From positions 2,790,001 through 2,854,000 of the forward strand of contig NC_088800.1 in the NCBI RefSeq assembly GCF_011386835.1: 64,000 bases of DNA, in the 5' to 3' direction. The position numbers were made by a program, and so were the translations under genes. Below are positions 55,086-64,000 of the stretch, piece by piece. Source of the stretch: Chrysemys picta bellii. Taxonomy: Eukaryota; Chordata; Testudines; Emydidae. Each line of letters starts with the position of its first letter. Position 1 is the first letter of the stretch. Below the pieces are notes generated by a model, which did no database searches, was not told the DNA's origin, and saw nothing but the letters and a program-made list of their open reading frames with translations.

Positions 55086-57742
55086 CTACTTACACGGCAC
55101 TTGGACAGATTTTGTCCAAACACTAATTCAGGAAAAGTGGCTTGCAGAAAATAAGCACCCTGGTCCGCTAATTACAGGCCAGTGGTTGTGAGTCAAATTC
55201 TCCTCTCTGATCTCTTATCCACTCTGAGAATTTCTGTTGCATCCTGTGTGTCTCAGACTTCCCGCTGGCACAAAGTGCAGGCTTTTTCCAGTGTCCGCTC
55301 GGGATTTGGTGGAGGAGAGATTAGTGAGGCAAGATGGGTTGATTGTGAGCTAAGTGGTGGTGGTTAGTTAGTAAATCGAATGCAAAGTGAATGGTGGGTA
55401 TTTTTTCCCCAAGGCCTGAAGGCAAGGGCTCCCCTCTCCAGCAGTAATGCAACGGGGCAGACCGGAAGTCATTTGATAGCGGTATCTGATGGAACTGATC
55501 TGATCTGGACCTCGCACAAGGCAGCCAGTGTCTAGGATCCAACACACTCGCAGCGATGTCTGCTGGGAGCTGAAAGCAGCCGACCCTGAGGTGGTACACC
55601 CTTTATTCTAACTATTTATTAGACTAGCTGGGCTTTGATTGCAGGGAACAAGAAGAAGCACAGTGAGAAAGATACCCTGGGTTAAAACTTGGGCTTTATT
55701 TTTGCTACTAGGCAAGAGCAACTTGGATCCAGGTCCACAAAGCGCTTCAAGGGGAGTTAGGCGTGAAAATATCTTTGCAGATCTGGGCCTTGGTGCCTGC
55801 CCAGCAGAACTCTAAGTCCTGCAATATCGGCTCTTCTCTGCTCCCTGCCCGGCCATGCTTACCTTTCGCTTAAGCACACGACACTGCACACCGGTGCTGT
55901 GCTGCAGCAAACCTACAGACACGGGTTTTCAGAAAGGTACAATTGATATGATCTCGATTCCTCACCGGCCTGCCATAACCTGCTGAGTGGCAAACACAAG
56001 GTGCTTACAAATTCCTTCTGAACCCAAAGTGACGTAAAGCCGACAAGACGTTTGATGCTGGCGCGGGGCTGTGGTCTGCAGGGATTGGGGGTGTGTGTGT
56101 ATGTGTGTGTGTGCGCGATTATTCATGTGTTCAGAAAAAGGAGACTAAATCATTATTCCGGCTTGTTGTTTGTCCTGCACCGAAGGACATCCATTGTCAG
56201 AGGAAACCAAAGTCACTCCCCCAGTTTCTGCTGAAGTTTCCCTCCCCGCCATCCCCAGGGAGGGCTCTTGTTATGATCATTCCTGCCAGCAACTCCAGCT
56301 TTGGGTCGGGATAATCAGAAAGAGACAGCAAATCAAAGCCAGGTACCATCCCATAGAGAGAGAGGTGGGTGGGCTGGGGATCTGAACCCAGGCCTAGGCA
56401 CCAGCGACTCCTGAGCTCTAGTGCTGCCATTGGCAGTGACCCCTCAGGGGCCTGCAGCCCGGCACTTAACCTCCCCGTCTCAGCACCTGGTCCGCAGTGA
56501 TCGCACAGGGGGCCGGAAGGAGTTTGAATGTGAAAAAGTCCTGACAAGTCCTGCAAGTTGGCGGTGCAATGGGCAGGATAACTGACGGATTTTCTTGTGA
56601 AAGCTGAACAACACTGTGACAGAGCCATCTTGGATGTAGCTAGCACTGCCGGGGTCACCAGCCGGTGCCACTCAGGCTGACACATCCACGAGGTACTCAT
56701 GGGCCAGAAACACTAAGAGGGAAATGATGCTTAGTCCCTGTGCATGAACTACAATGTCTGTGCAGTAAAACAGATCAAAGTTTTGCAAAGGTTTTTCCTC
56801 TGCATATTTTAAAGTCCATAAATAGTGTTAAAATCCAACCTGAATCTTCTCCCGCCCTGCTATTTTTCTCCCGGAGAAAGCATGGATACATCCTTCTATC
56901 CTGAGTTTGTTTGTTGCCCTAGGAGACACACTGACAAGCATCACAAGCTTTGAAAGTCAATTGCTCGCTGGAGTTGAAAATGTGTTTTCAGGTATCTGGC
57001 TGATAGGTCCTCCATGAGGAGTATGTGGCTTGAATGTTAAGTGAAGCAACATTGAGAGCAGCCCCTGGGGCGGCGAGAAGGAGAGATTGCCGGGCTATGA
57101 TTTTCAGTGATAAAATACTCCCGCTCCAAAGGACCATAATCTCTGAATTTGAAGTCCTTGCTCAGTCAGTTGATAAAGAAGGCACAATTTATATTTAAAA
57201 GCGCTATAAACTTTCTGCTATTGCAGAAATTATTTCAACTGAAAATGAATGAAGATTAAAAGTTTCCATCCCCCCAGGGAAATGGTTGTGACTTTGGGTT
57301 TTACATTCACTGCTGCACACAAGTTGCAAAGCTTCCCAACGTCTGCTCCATAAACTGCAAAGTTGCCCCCTAACAATCCAGGGGTTAATTCACCAAGAAT
57401 TTCACTTTTGGGCCCTGTGGCTTTTGTAAGGTGCCAGGCTGACAGCTCTGATGTCCTCTAACTACAGGACAGGTGCTGCATATCCACCCCCCAGAATGGA
57501 GGTTTCCCCAGTCATGTGACTCAAGCCTTTTTGGCGGGGTTCAGGAAATAATGTCTCCAGGGTCATCCCTCCTGGGCGTCTCTGCTGAGGCTGCCAGCTT
57601 AGTTGGGAGTGTTGTGATTTCAGGCACCTGTCTACTAAAACCTGAACTGTAATTACCAAACTTATTTCACATGAGTCATGAAACAGACCCAAACCACTTG
57701 GGGTGGCTTCTGACCTGGGCTGGATTTGAACTGGTGATCACC
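55086..57742. other. No recognisable gene; short palindromic repeat at 55735-55797
   Basis: Non-coding. 55735-55797 (CACAAAGCGCTTCAAGGGGAGTTAGGCG...GCAGATCTGGGCC) belongs to the 17290 palindromic family. A GT microsatellite lies at 56090-56113. A 167-codon minus-strand frame (56197-56700) has no recognised motif. Confidence 0.4.
56090..56113. repeat. (GT)n microsatellite
   Basis: GTGTGTGTGTATGTGTGTGTGTG, one interruption. Confidence 0.85.
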
Positions 57743-58165
57743 ACAGCTATGTCTACACTTATGGGGGTGTGGAGAGTACCTACATGGCACGGCACGGCAC
57801 ACCCCCCACTCCCAGCCACGCATATCAATAGCAGTGTAGACGGTGAGGCACTGCCTAGGTGAGTCGAGTACAGACCCAGCAGAGCCTTAGGGCATGTACC
57901 CACATGGGCTTTCTATACACCCAAGCCGTGCCTCCCACACACGCTGCTATTTTTAACAGTGGAGCATTCCACTGCCGGAGCCTTTCCCCGCTGCAGGAAA
58001 GGCTCTGGCAGGGGCAGGCAATGGGGGAAAAACTCTGGCAGTTCCCCTCTCCCCAGCCAGAGCCTTTCACTACCCACCGTGTGTAGTTACACACTGCAGT
58101 GTGGATGCAGCCTGCTCTTCACTGTGGCCCTGCACGCCAACACCGCCAGTGTAGACAAGGAAGGT
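57743..58165. mobile_element. TIR-type non-autonomous DNA element (GTCTACAC ends)
   Basis: ATGTCTACACTTATGGG at the left and CAGTGTAGACAAGG at the right. Inside are facing CCACTGCCGGAGCCTTTCCC and GGAAAGGCTCTGGCAGGGGCAGG blocks (57969-58018) and CAGTGTAGACGGTGAGG (57834-57850), which suggest two related units. It encodes nothing. Confidence 0.6.
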
Positions 58166-58499
58166 GCAAGAAGCGATGGTCTCTACATTGCCTCAACTCC
58201 CATCTCTTTCTTATTTTAGCCATCTTGGTAGTTTAGGATTTGTTATAGATCCCCTGGTTAGAGTATTTGAACACTGAGGGAGAGATTTTCAAGTGTTTAA
58301 AGATGAAGATAGGTTCCTGCTGGAGTTTACAGAAGTGACTGTCCCTGGGTGTTGGGCATCTCATCTGCTTGGGTTTTTTGCAAGTCCCACTAGCTGCCCA
58401 TCTGCATTTGTAGGCCCTGGGATCCTCAATTCCTCCAGTCCTTCTATATTTCTATAAAGTCCCGGAATGTACCCCAAGACCTCTGCTTACCATTATTCC

Positions 58500-59110
58500 C
58501 TACAGTGTTCTAGCTGTTGGAGTTTGTAATTAGTGGGGAGAATAGAATAAAGGCTGGATTTATTCACATGCAGGAATGCACCATTTAATTAGGTCTATGG
58601 CTAATGCATAAAATCTAAAGCCGTGTACCAAAGTACTCATGTCGGTGGGAATGAAAATGCAAACAAACCAGCAATGCATGTTTGATGTGGTTTAAATTAA
58701 TCTTGATTGCTGTCTAATATTTTACAAAGACACTTTTTATAACATGCGAGAATAATGTAGGAGAACTAATGTTCCCATATGAAACACCTTTCAGAATAAT
58801 GATAAAGGTGCACCTTAATCTACTGTGAGAAGTCTTTGTTATGAAAGAATGTCATATGAACAGGTGGAATCATGGAATAAATACAATAATTAATGAGAGG
58901 TAAATTTGCATCTCCTGACTTTTGCACACCTGTTCTTAGTACAAATGGTTTGGTTTGGTTTTCTGAGTGAGTCAAGAGAATTATAGGGGACTCGGACTTT
59001 GTCCGTTGTTTAATTATACTTCCAAAGACTATAAAATGTCGGAGAAGTGCTGCATGTCAACGAAATGCTCCATTCAATTTTCCTTATGAAATTAACCATG
59101 TTAGTCTAAA
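58500..59110. other. AT-rich block resembling conserved non-coding DNA
   Basis: No repeat signature. It contains homeodomain-type TAATTA/TTAATTAG/AATTAATGAG words, an octamer ATTTGCAT within AAATTTGCATCTC (58903-58915) and AATGCAAACAAAC. The texture is that of vertebrate conserved non-coding elements, but conservation cannot be judged from one sequence. Confidence 0.3.
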
Positions 59111-60030
59111 ATAAGAGCTACAGCCTAATGATGGACTGATGCAAATTTCAATTTGCATAAATGAGCTAAAGCACTCGTTCTTACCACACACTACAGGCCC
59201 GATGGGCAGGGAAATATTAACAGGGAGTGCCTGGACTTTCATTAACGTACGCATCCGAGAAGGGAGACTGGAGGGAGTCGATTGAATTCTTAATTGTTCC
59301 TTGAATAAATAGGGGTCTCCTGACGAGAGTGCGAGAGAGAGCGTGTTCCTTTCGGAGCCGGGGAGAACATTGGCAATGATGTTCCGATACCGTGGAGGAG
59401 GACTGGATTCCGAAAACGTGCTGCGTTCCAGATGCAGGTCTCCAGGGCCTGGCACACCGATTCAAGCGGCAGGATGGCTAGGCCATGTGGTGATGAGACC
59501 TTAGCCTCTGCTTGCACTTTCCTCCAGTTCCCCCCCGCAACCGAGAAATTCATGGGGGGCGTGAGAGACACCTACGTTGCTTGAGTTTCTTTAAAGGCGT
59601 GCCAGGAGGGAGCACCCTTTCTGGAGCTGGCATCGTTACTCAAGGGCCCGATCCTGGCCCAACCCTTCCGTGGAAAGCCCCAGGAACTTTGATGGTATTA
59701 AAAGGATTGAAATGGGCCCCTGGGAATATTTTCTGCCCAAGAGGCCTCCGTGGCTGGTGAGGAGCATAGGGGCCCTTCTCCCATCCCCAATGTAGGGGGC
59801 AGGCCAGGGGTGGGGAATGGGAACAATGCAGCGGGTCATGGCTGAAGCACAGTGCGCTTCCTAGGGCCCACGCAGGGCCACAGGACGCAAAATGTTAGAG
59901 CAGCTCCGAACACAGGGAGTCCAATGGTGGCTGAAAGCCACTTCTGCCTTCCACCTCCGGAGCCCAGTAATGGCATAACACATGAAAAGCTGTGTGCTGG
60001 GAACAGTGCAGCAATAACAATAATGCCTAG
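59111..60030. other. No recognisable feature
   Basis: Non-coding. Minus-strand frames at 59084-59571 overlap each other in different frames and have no motif. Confidence 0.4.
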
Positions 60031-60225
60031 CTCTTGTATGGTGCTTTTGAACAGCAGATTTCAAAACACTTTCCAGAGGAGAGCAGTATGATTATCTCCA
60101 TTTTATATATATGGGGAAACTGAGGCACAGAGCGGGGACTTGACTTGCCCAAGGTTGTCCAGCAAATCAGGGGCAAAGCCAGATCTCCTGAGTCCCAGTC
60201 AAGTGCCTGTACAGTCGACAACACT
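60031..60225 (-). mobile_element. MIR/CORE-SINE-like copy, minus strand
   Basis: TTTCAAAACACTTTCCAGAGG tail, ATTATCTCCATTTTATATATATGGGGAAACTGAGGCACAGAG, TGACTTGCCCAAGGTTGTCCAGCAAATCAGGGGCAAAGCCAG, GATCTCCTGAGTCCCAGTCAAGTGCC. The order is complete from tail to head. The 281-codon minus-strand open frame from 60027 to 60872 runs through this copy. Confidence 0.85.
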
Positions 60226-61039
60226 GTTTCCGCAGTTAATAGGTGGGAATGCAAGCACTGGGTAACTATCTTGGCTTTATAGCACTTTTGTGTTTGTGAT
60301 GTGGGTTGGCACCCAGAATTTGCTTGGTTTGTGATAAGAAAAAAGACTGAAAATTTGTAATTAGTGAATTTCAGCGGTGGGCTCCGAGAGCTCCACTGGG
60401 CCACTAAGAACGCTATTGCTTGGCTCGGCGAATATGCAAACGCTAAAGAAATGATTAATAATAAGACGAAAGTAATGGCAGGAGAGAGAATCCGAGATGT
60501 ATGGCAAGATAGGCTGCTGCTGAAAGACAAAGGCTGGATGCCTTCAATAGGAAAGGGATCAGTGCTCAAGTGTGCATTTGATCTCCCTCTCTGGAAGCAG
60601 CCACTGGTGTAAAGAATCGGCCTCACGCCCTGGGTACTGTCAGCACGAAAGGAGGCACTAGCTTGCTGGTGGTCTGATTCTGCACCTCCCTGAAAAGAGC
60701 CGTGGCGTTCTGTGTCTCTGCGTGGGTGAGCTGTAGGCTGGTGTACAGATGGGGGTGTTGTGATTACCATGGTGTGTGCTTTTCTCCACCATCTTTTGCC
60801 TATACAAACGCAGCTGCTGGCGGCTGCCTGGGATCTCCAAGCAGGGGATGAAGCAGAAAGTGCAGGTGGCATGTTATCTTGGTACCTGCCATGTCTCTCT
60901 CATACTTTCAATACTCTCAAAGTCTAAACCCTCCCAACTAGAGCAGAAACCTGAAGCAACACAGCAAGATCTGTGGTTTTGGGTTGGGACTCTCAGAGCT
61001 GCTCCCTGTGCCTCAATATTATTGCTACAACTGGTCAGC
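60226..61039. other. No recognisable feature
   Basis: Non-coding; 60364-60612 has an 82-codon plus-strand frame with no motif. Confidence 0.4.
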
Positions 61040-61446
61040 AATTTTTCAGTGAAATATATTTTTATCGGAAAATGCCAGCTCGTCCAAGCCAAAACCTGTT
61101 GTTGAAAAGGGTCGGTTTCAATGGATTTCTCCACTGGAAAGAACAGTCAGATCGTCCAAACATTTCCGTTCAACCCTTTGGACATGAAACATGCTGGCTG
61201 GACAAGACTTTTTGTTTAGAGATGCAAGCTCACGATCATCCAAAATGACCAAAATTGAAACCTTTCGAAATGATCAAAACGAAGCATTTTGAATAACACA
61301 AACTGATTCTCTCCGCCCTGCCCCCACCCCGATTTTCAGTCGGTGAAAATTTTGGGGATTTTGACTTTTCGTCCCTATTTGGAATGGGGAAAATGTTCTC
61401 CAAAATTTCCACGGGACGGAAAAACGGTTTCCCAGCCAGCTCTGAT
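61040..61446. repeat. AT-rich TTTTGAAA-type interspersed repeat, second copy
   Basis: AAATGACCAAAATTGAAACC, GATTTTCAGTCGGTGAAAATTTTGGGGATTTTGAC and CCAAAATTTCC precede a CCCAGCCAGCTCTG end at 61430-61443. The right end and the word content match a common reptile MITE type. Confidence 0.5.
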
Positions 61447-62149
61447 TATTTCCTGATTTAAAGGGTAACTTTGCAAAGTACATGGGCACCTAGGAGTTGG
61501 CATCGCCCATCCAGCCCTGTCTCCTGCAATAGCCAGCAGCATTCTGAGGAATATAACAACATACCCACACTACCGCTGACTTGCAACTGTGGGAGCCTGA
61601 ACGTGTGGGAAAGCTCTTCCCCTCCCTTCCGTGCCAGAAGTGTGTGTTTCGGAAACTGCACTGCCAGGCTGTGGAACTCCGTTTTTTCTCTTGTGTTTTG
61701 CTAACCACAGCATTAACTTGGTGCAAAGAACCATGCTATGCATTAGCACAGAAACGCTTCTTTTATTTGTCACCATCATAAGCGTGCAACGTAACAGTTA
61801 GCAAAGCACAAAAAAGGCTACCAGTGGCTCTTGCTGGCTGATATTTGACCAGCACATGGAGGCAGAACTCGGCAGTGGGCTATTCTAGCAATTGATTGGC
61901 CCTGTGCGTTGTTCTGTACCTCTCAGCAACGTCCAGTAAGTCCAACGTTGTCACAAGTGACCAGTGACTTTGAGTGCCTTCAATTTTCAGTGCCCAGGTT
62001 GAGACACATGAAGAGGGACCTAGATTTCACAGGGTATTGAATACCCTACCTCTGAAAATCAGGGCACTGGCTTTGGTGAGATCAGAACTGCCATTAGTGT
62101 GCGCTCAGAGTGAGACTCACCCCCGTCCAGTGGGAAGTGAGACTTGGAA
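61447..62149. other. No recognisable feature
   Basis: Non-coding sequence without a convincing frame or repeat. Confidence 0.4.
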
Positions 62150-62350
62150 AGCAGTGTGGCCTAGTGGATGCAGCACTGGACTGGGATCAGGACAGTGGGG
62201 TTCTTTTCCTGGCTTGACCACTGGGTAACCTTACACTAATCATGTCCCTCCTCCGTGCCTCAGTTTCCCCATCTGTAAAATGGGGATAAGGATACTGCCC
62301 TCCTTTGTAAAGCGCTTTTGCGATGTACTCATGAGAAGTGTTAGCTAAGA
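62150..62350 (+). mobile_element. MIR/CORE-SINE-like copy, full length
   Basis: tRNA-like head AGTGTGGCCTAGTGGATGCAGCACTGG, then GGGTTCTTTTCCTGGCTTGACCACTGG, TGCCTCAGTTTCCCCATCTGTAAAATGGGGATAAGG (62257-62292) and TTTGTAAAGCGCTTTTGCGATG tail. It is the best-preserved MIR-like copy in the window. Confidence 0.88.
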
Positions 62351-63158
62351 GGCAGCGATTAGTACTGAATGGAGGGTAGGCCCTTGTGCAAGCTGTCTGC
62401 TCAGGGGTGAATTGCACCCGGAATCAGCTCAAGCTAATTTTCTTGGCTTTACAGAACAGTCCTGTTCTGGCCAATACTCCCAGAGGAAGGGTGCGCCTCT
62501 CCTCTCGGAGCAACACTCACAACGCTAGCTTCATCCTGTTCTGACAGGAGATTCCGCAGTTCTTAATTATCTCATTAGCTTTCAATGAGCAGGGGGAGGA
62601 TTTGTGTTAGGAGTGCACTTTATTCACCATTATTAACACTGACAATCGTGACACGCTTTTCATTGCCTTGATAACACCTTAAAGAGTAAATATAAATGCT
62701 AATCTATTATTTAAAAAAAAAAAAAAAAGCAAAAGGTGGATCTAGAACCAGAAGCTTGAGAACTGTCCCCTGACTATGACAGATGACTCCAGCCGCGATG
62801 CACAGGGAGCAGCACCCGGTTACACTCCAAGAACTGAAATAGCTGCTGCCCTCCCTGAGTCAGCGCTTACTCACAGCTCTTCTAGCACAGCGGGGCTGCT
62901 GGCCCCGGCCCGGCCCGCCTGGGTGCTGTCATTGCTGCCACCTTGTTTACACACCTACAGACACGTGGAGACGAGGTGCTGAGAATTTGGAAGGGAGCTC
63001 TGCAAAATCTCGTCGGAGACGTATGTTCTGGCGTGTGCAGCTACCACGAAAGTGAAAGCGGAAGCCGGCTCAGACGAGGAGGCCGATACAAATTAAAACA
63101 CCTCGTAGACCTCTTGAGTCTAGATTCCTGTGCAACAAACCGGGGTGACTGCAAGGAC
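62351..63158. other. No gene; poly(A) run at 62711-62727
   Basis: Non-coding. The A run lies within TTATTTAAAAAA...GCAAAAGG with no identifiable retroposon upstream. GAAAGTGAAAGC at 63048-63059 fits the IRF site consensus by chance or otherwise. Confidence 0.4.
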
Positions 63159-63771
63159 AGCATTAGTAGGGTGACCAGTGCCACCCATCCCGAATTGGGC
63201 AGGACAGCCCCGAAATGTACATTTCCAGGCCCAGTCCTGGGCTGAATGACTCCAGGACGGCATTCACCCAGGATGCCCTGCGACGTCGCTCTGCGCCTGC
63301 CCGAGGCTCAGGGGCAGCACCAGCCTCTTCCCGATGTGTGGGGGGGACTGACATGGGCCTTAGCCCCCACTCACCACGAGGCCCCGCCCCCTTCTCTTCC
63401 CCCAAGGCCCCACTCCTGACCAGGCCAGAAGCCAGAGCCGGGCAGTTGTAAGGGCCAGGGCCTCTGTGGGGAGTAGGGTGACCAGACAGCAAGTGTGAAA
63501 AATCGGGACGGGGGTGGGGGGTAATAGGAGCCTATATAAGAAAAAGACCCAAAAATCGGGACTGTCCCTATAAAATCAGGACATCTGGTCACCCTAGTGG
63601 GGAGCCCCAGACCCTCCACCTGCCCTGGGCTCCAGTGCTCCCCACAGCGGCCCAGGCTCCCTGGCTTCCGGCCTGGCCGGGGGCGGGGCCTCAGGGGCAG
63701 AAGAGGAGCAGGGGGCGGGGCCACGTGTCCCATTTTTGCATTTTGAGAAAGGTGGTGACCCTCAGCGTTCG
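63159..63771. mobile_element. GC-rich hAT-like element (outer of a nested pair)
   Basis: The element 63167-63763 begins TAGGGTGACCAGTGCC and ends GGTGGTGACCCTC. Flanks AGCATTAG (63159-63166) and AGCGTTCG (63764-63771) agree at 6 of 8 positions. It has GGGGCGGGGCC boxes near its right end and the GTGTCCCATTTT motif shared with 1-144. The MITE at 63474-63596 lies inside it, so the outer element is older. No transposase frame is present. Confidence 0.72.
63466..63604. mobile_element. hAT-like MITE (inner of a nested pair) with perfect 8-bp duplication
   Basis: The element 63474-63596 (123 bp) begins TAGGGTGACCAGA and ends ATCTGGTCACCCTA. GTGGGGAG flanks it exactly on both sides (63466-63473 and 63597-63604). 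It is the reverse orientation of the 5331 copy and the same length. Confidence 0.92.
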
Positions 63772-64000
63772 TGTATGTAAACCTAGGGCCTCACCCCCTC
63801 AGGGGCTGAGCGTCCGGACCCCCCACGCCCACTGAGTAGACGTGAGACCTTCCAAGGACTGCTCCTGCTGGCTCAGGGAACTAGCTGAATGCCAGCCTGG
63901 CTGAGTTGTGACCCAAAGTCACCATTACCATGTGAAGCTCGTTCACTGGCCTGTATGACATGCGGTGCTCTCAATCCAGTCCCGGCAAGCACCTGCCTCA
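63772..64000. other. No recognisable feature
   Basis: Non-coding sequence to the window edge. Confidence 0.4.

Noticed and set aside
60027..60872. 281-codon minus-strand open frame, the longest in the window
   Set aside because: It runs through a MIR-like SINE copy (60031-60225), contains no recognisable domain, and is overlapped by other open frames. Length alone is compatible with chance.
63048..63059. Interferon-response-like site GAAAGTGAAAGC
   Set aside because: A single short match with no promoter context is expected by chance in 64 kb.

Overview
This is non-coding, repeat-studded vertebrate genomic DNA. I find no bacterial, phage or organellar features, no complete protein-coding gene and no structural RNA gene. 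Open reading frames are short, overlap on both strands and run through recognisable transposon copies. The repeat mix points to a turtle, most likely a cryptodire. It includes a tRNA-headed SINE whose 3' end resembles CR1 (the tortoise Pol III SINE type), CR1/L3 LINE pieces with the ATAGAATC-type 3' repeat, Penelope-type units carrying a hammerhead-like motif, many CORE-SINE/MIR-like fragments, and hAT-type MITEs with TAGGGTGACC ends. Family names come from memory of reptile repeats, not from a search. The window could be a long intron or intergenic DNA; a possible exon at 4576-4728 is the only positive hint of a gene.

Layout. 1-144: GC-rich right end of a hAT-like element. 2.7-9.5 kb: a Penelope-type fragment, a possible exon, two hAT MITEs and a dead 1.5-kb CR1/L3 reverse transcriptase copy. 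11.1-14.4 kb: a CR1 scrap, a Penelope-type fold-back interrupted by a reversed SINE, and a long TIR-type element. 17-29.6 kb: MIR copies, hAT-like MITEs, a perfect 69-bp fold-back element at 23.7 kb and AT-rich repeats. 29.6-45.9 kb: a G-rich tract, MIR fragments, an intact-looking SINE at 40.0 kb, a long interspersed repeat at 43.3-44.6 kb and a CR1 3' end at 45.7 kb. 47.7-48.6 kb: TIR-type DNA and an L2-like reverse transcriptase remnant. 52.7-54.4 kb: a perfect 87-bp fold-back element, a CR1 piece and one hAT MITE nested in another. 57.7-64.0 kb: a TIR-type element, an AT-rich block that looks like conserved non-coding DNA, MIR copies, and a second nested hAT pair.

The most interesting system is the fold-back set. 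At 11.64, 23.63 and 52.76 kb an insertion consists of two facing copies of one Penelope-type unit. The arms are 38 bp (one mismatch), 69 bp (perfect) and 87 bp (perfect), and each insertion is flanked by a 13-16-bp target-site duplication. The unit carries a hammerhead-ribozyme-like core with a very short, self-complementary stem III. Arms match perfectly within a locus but differ between loci, so each palindrome was probably built during its own insertion.
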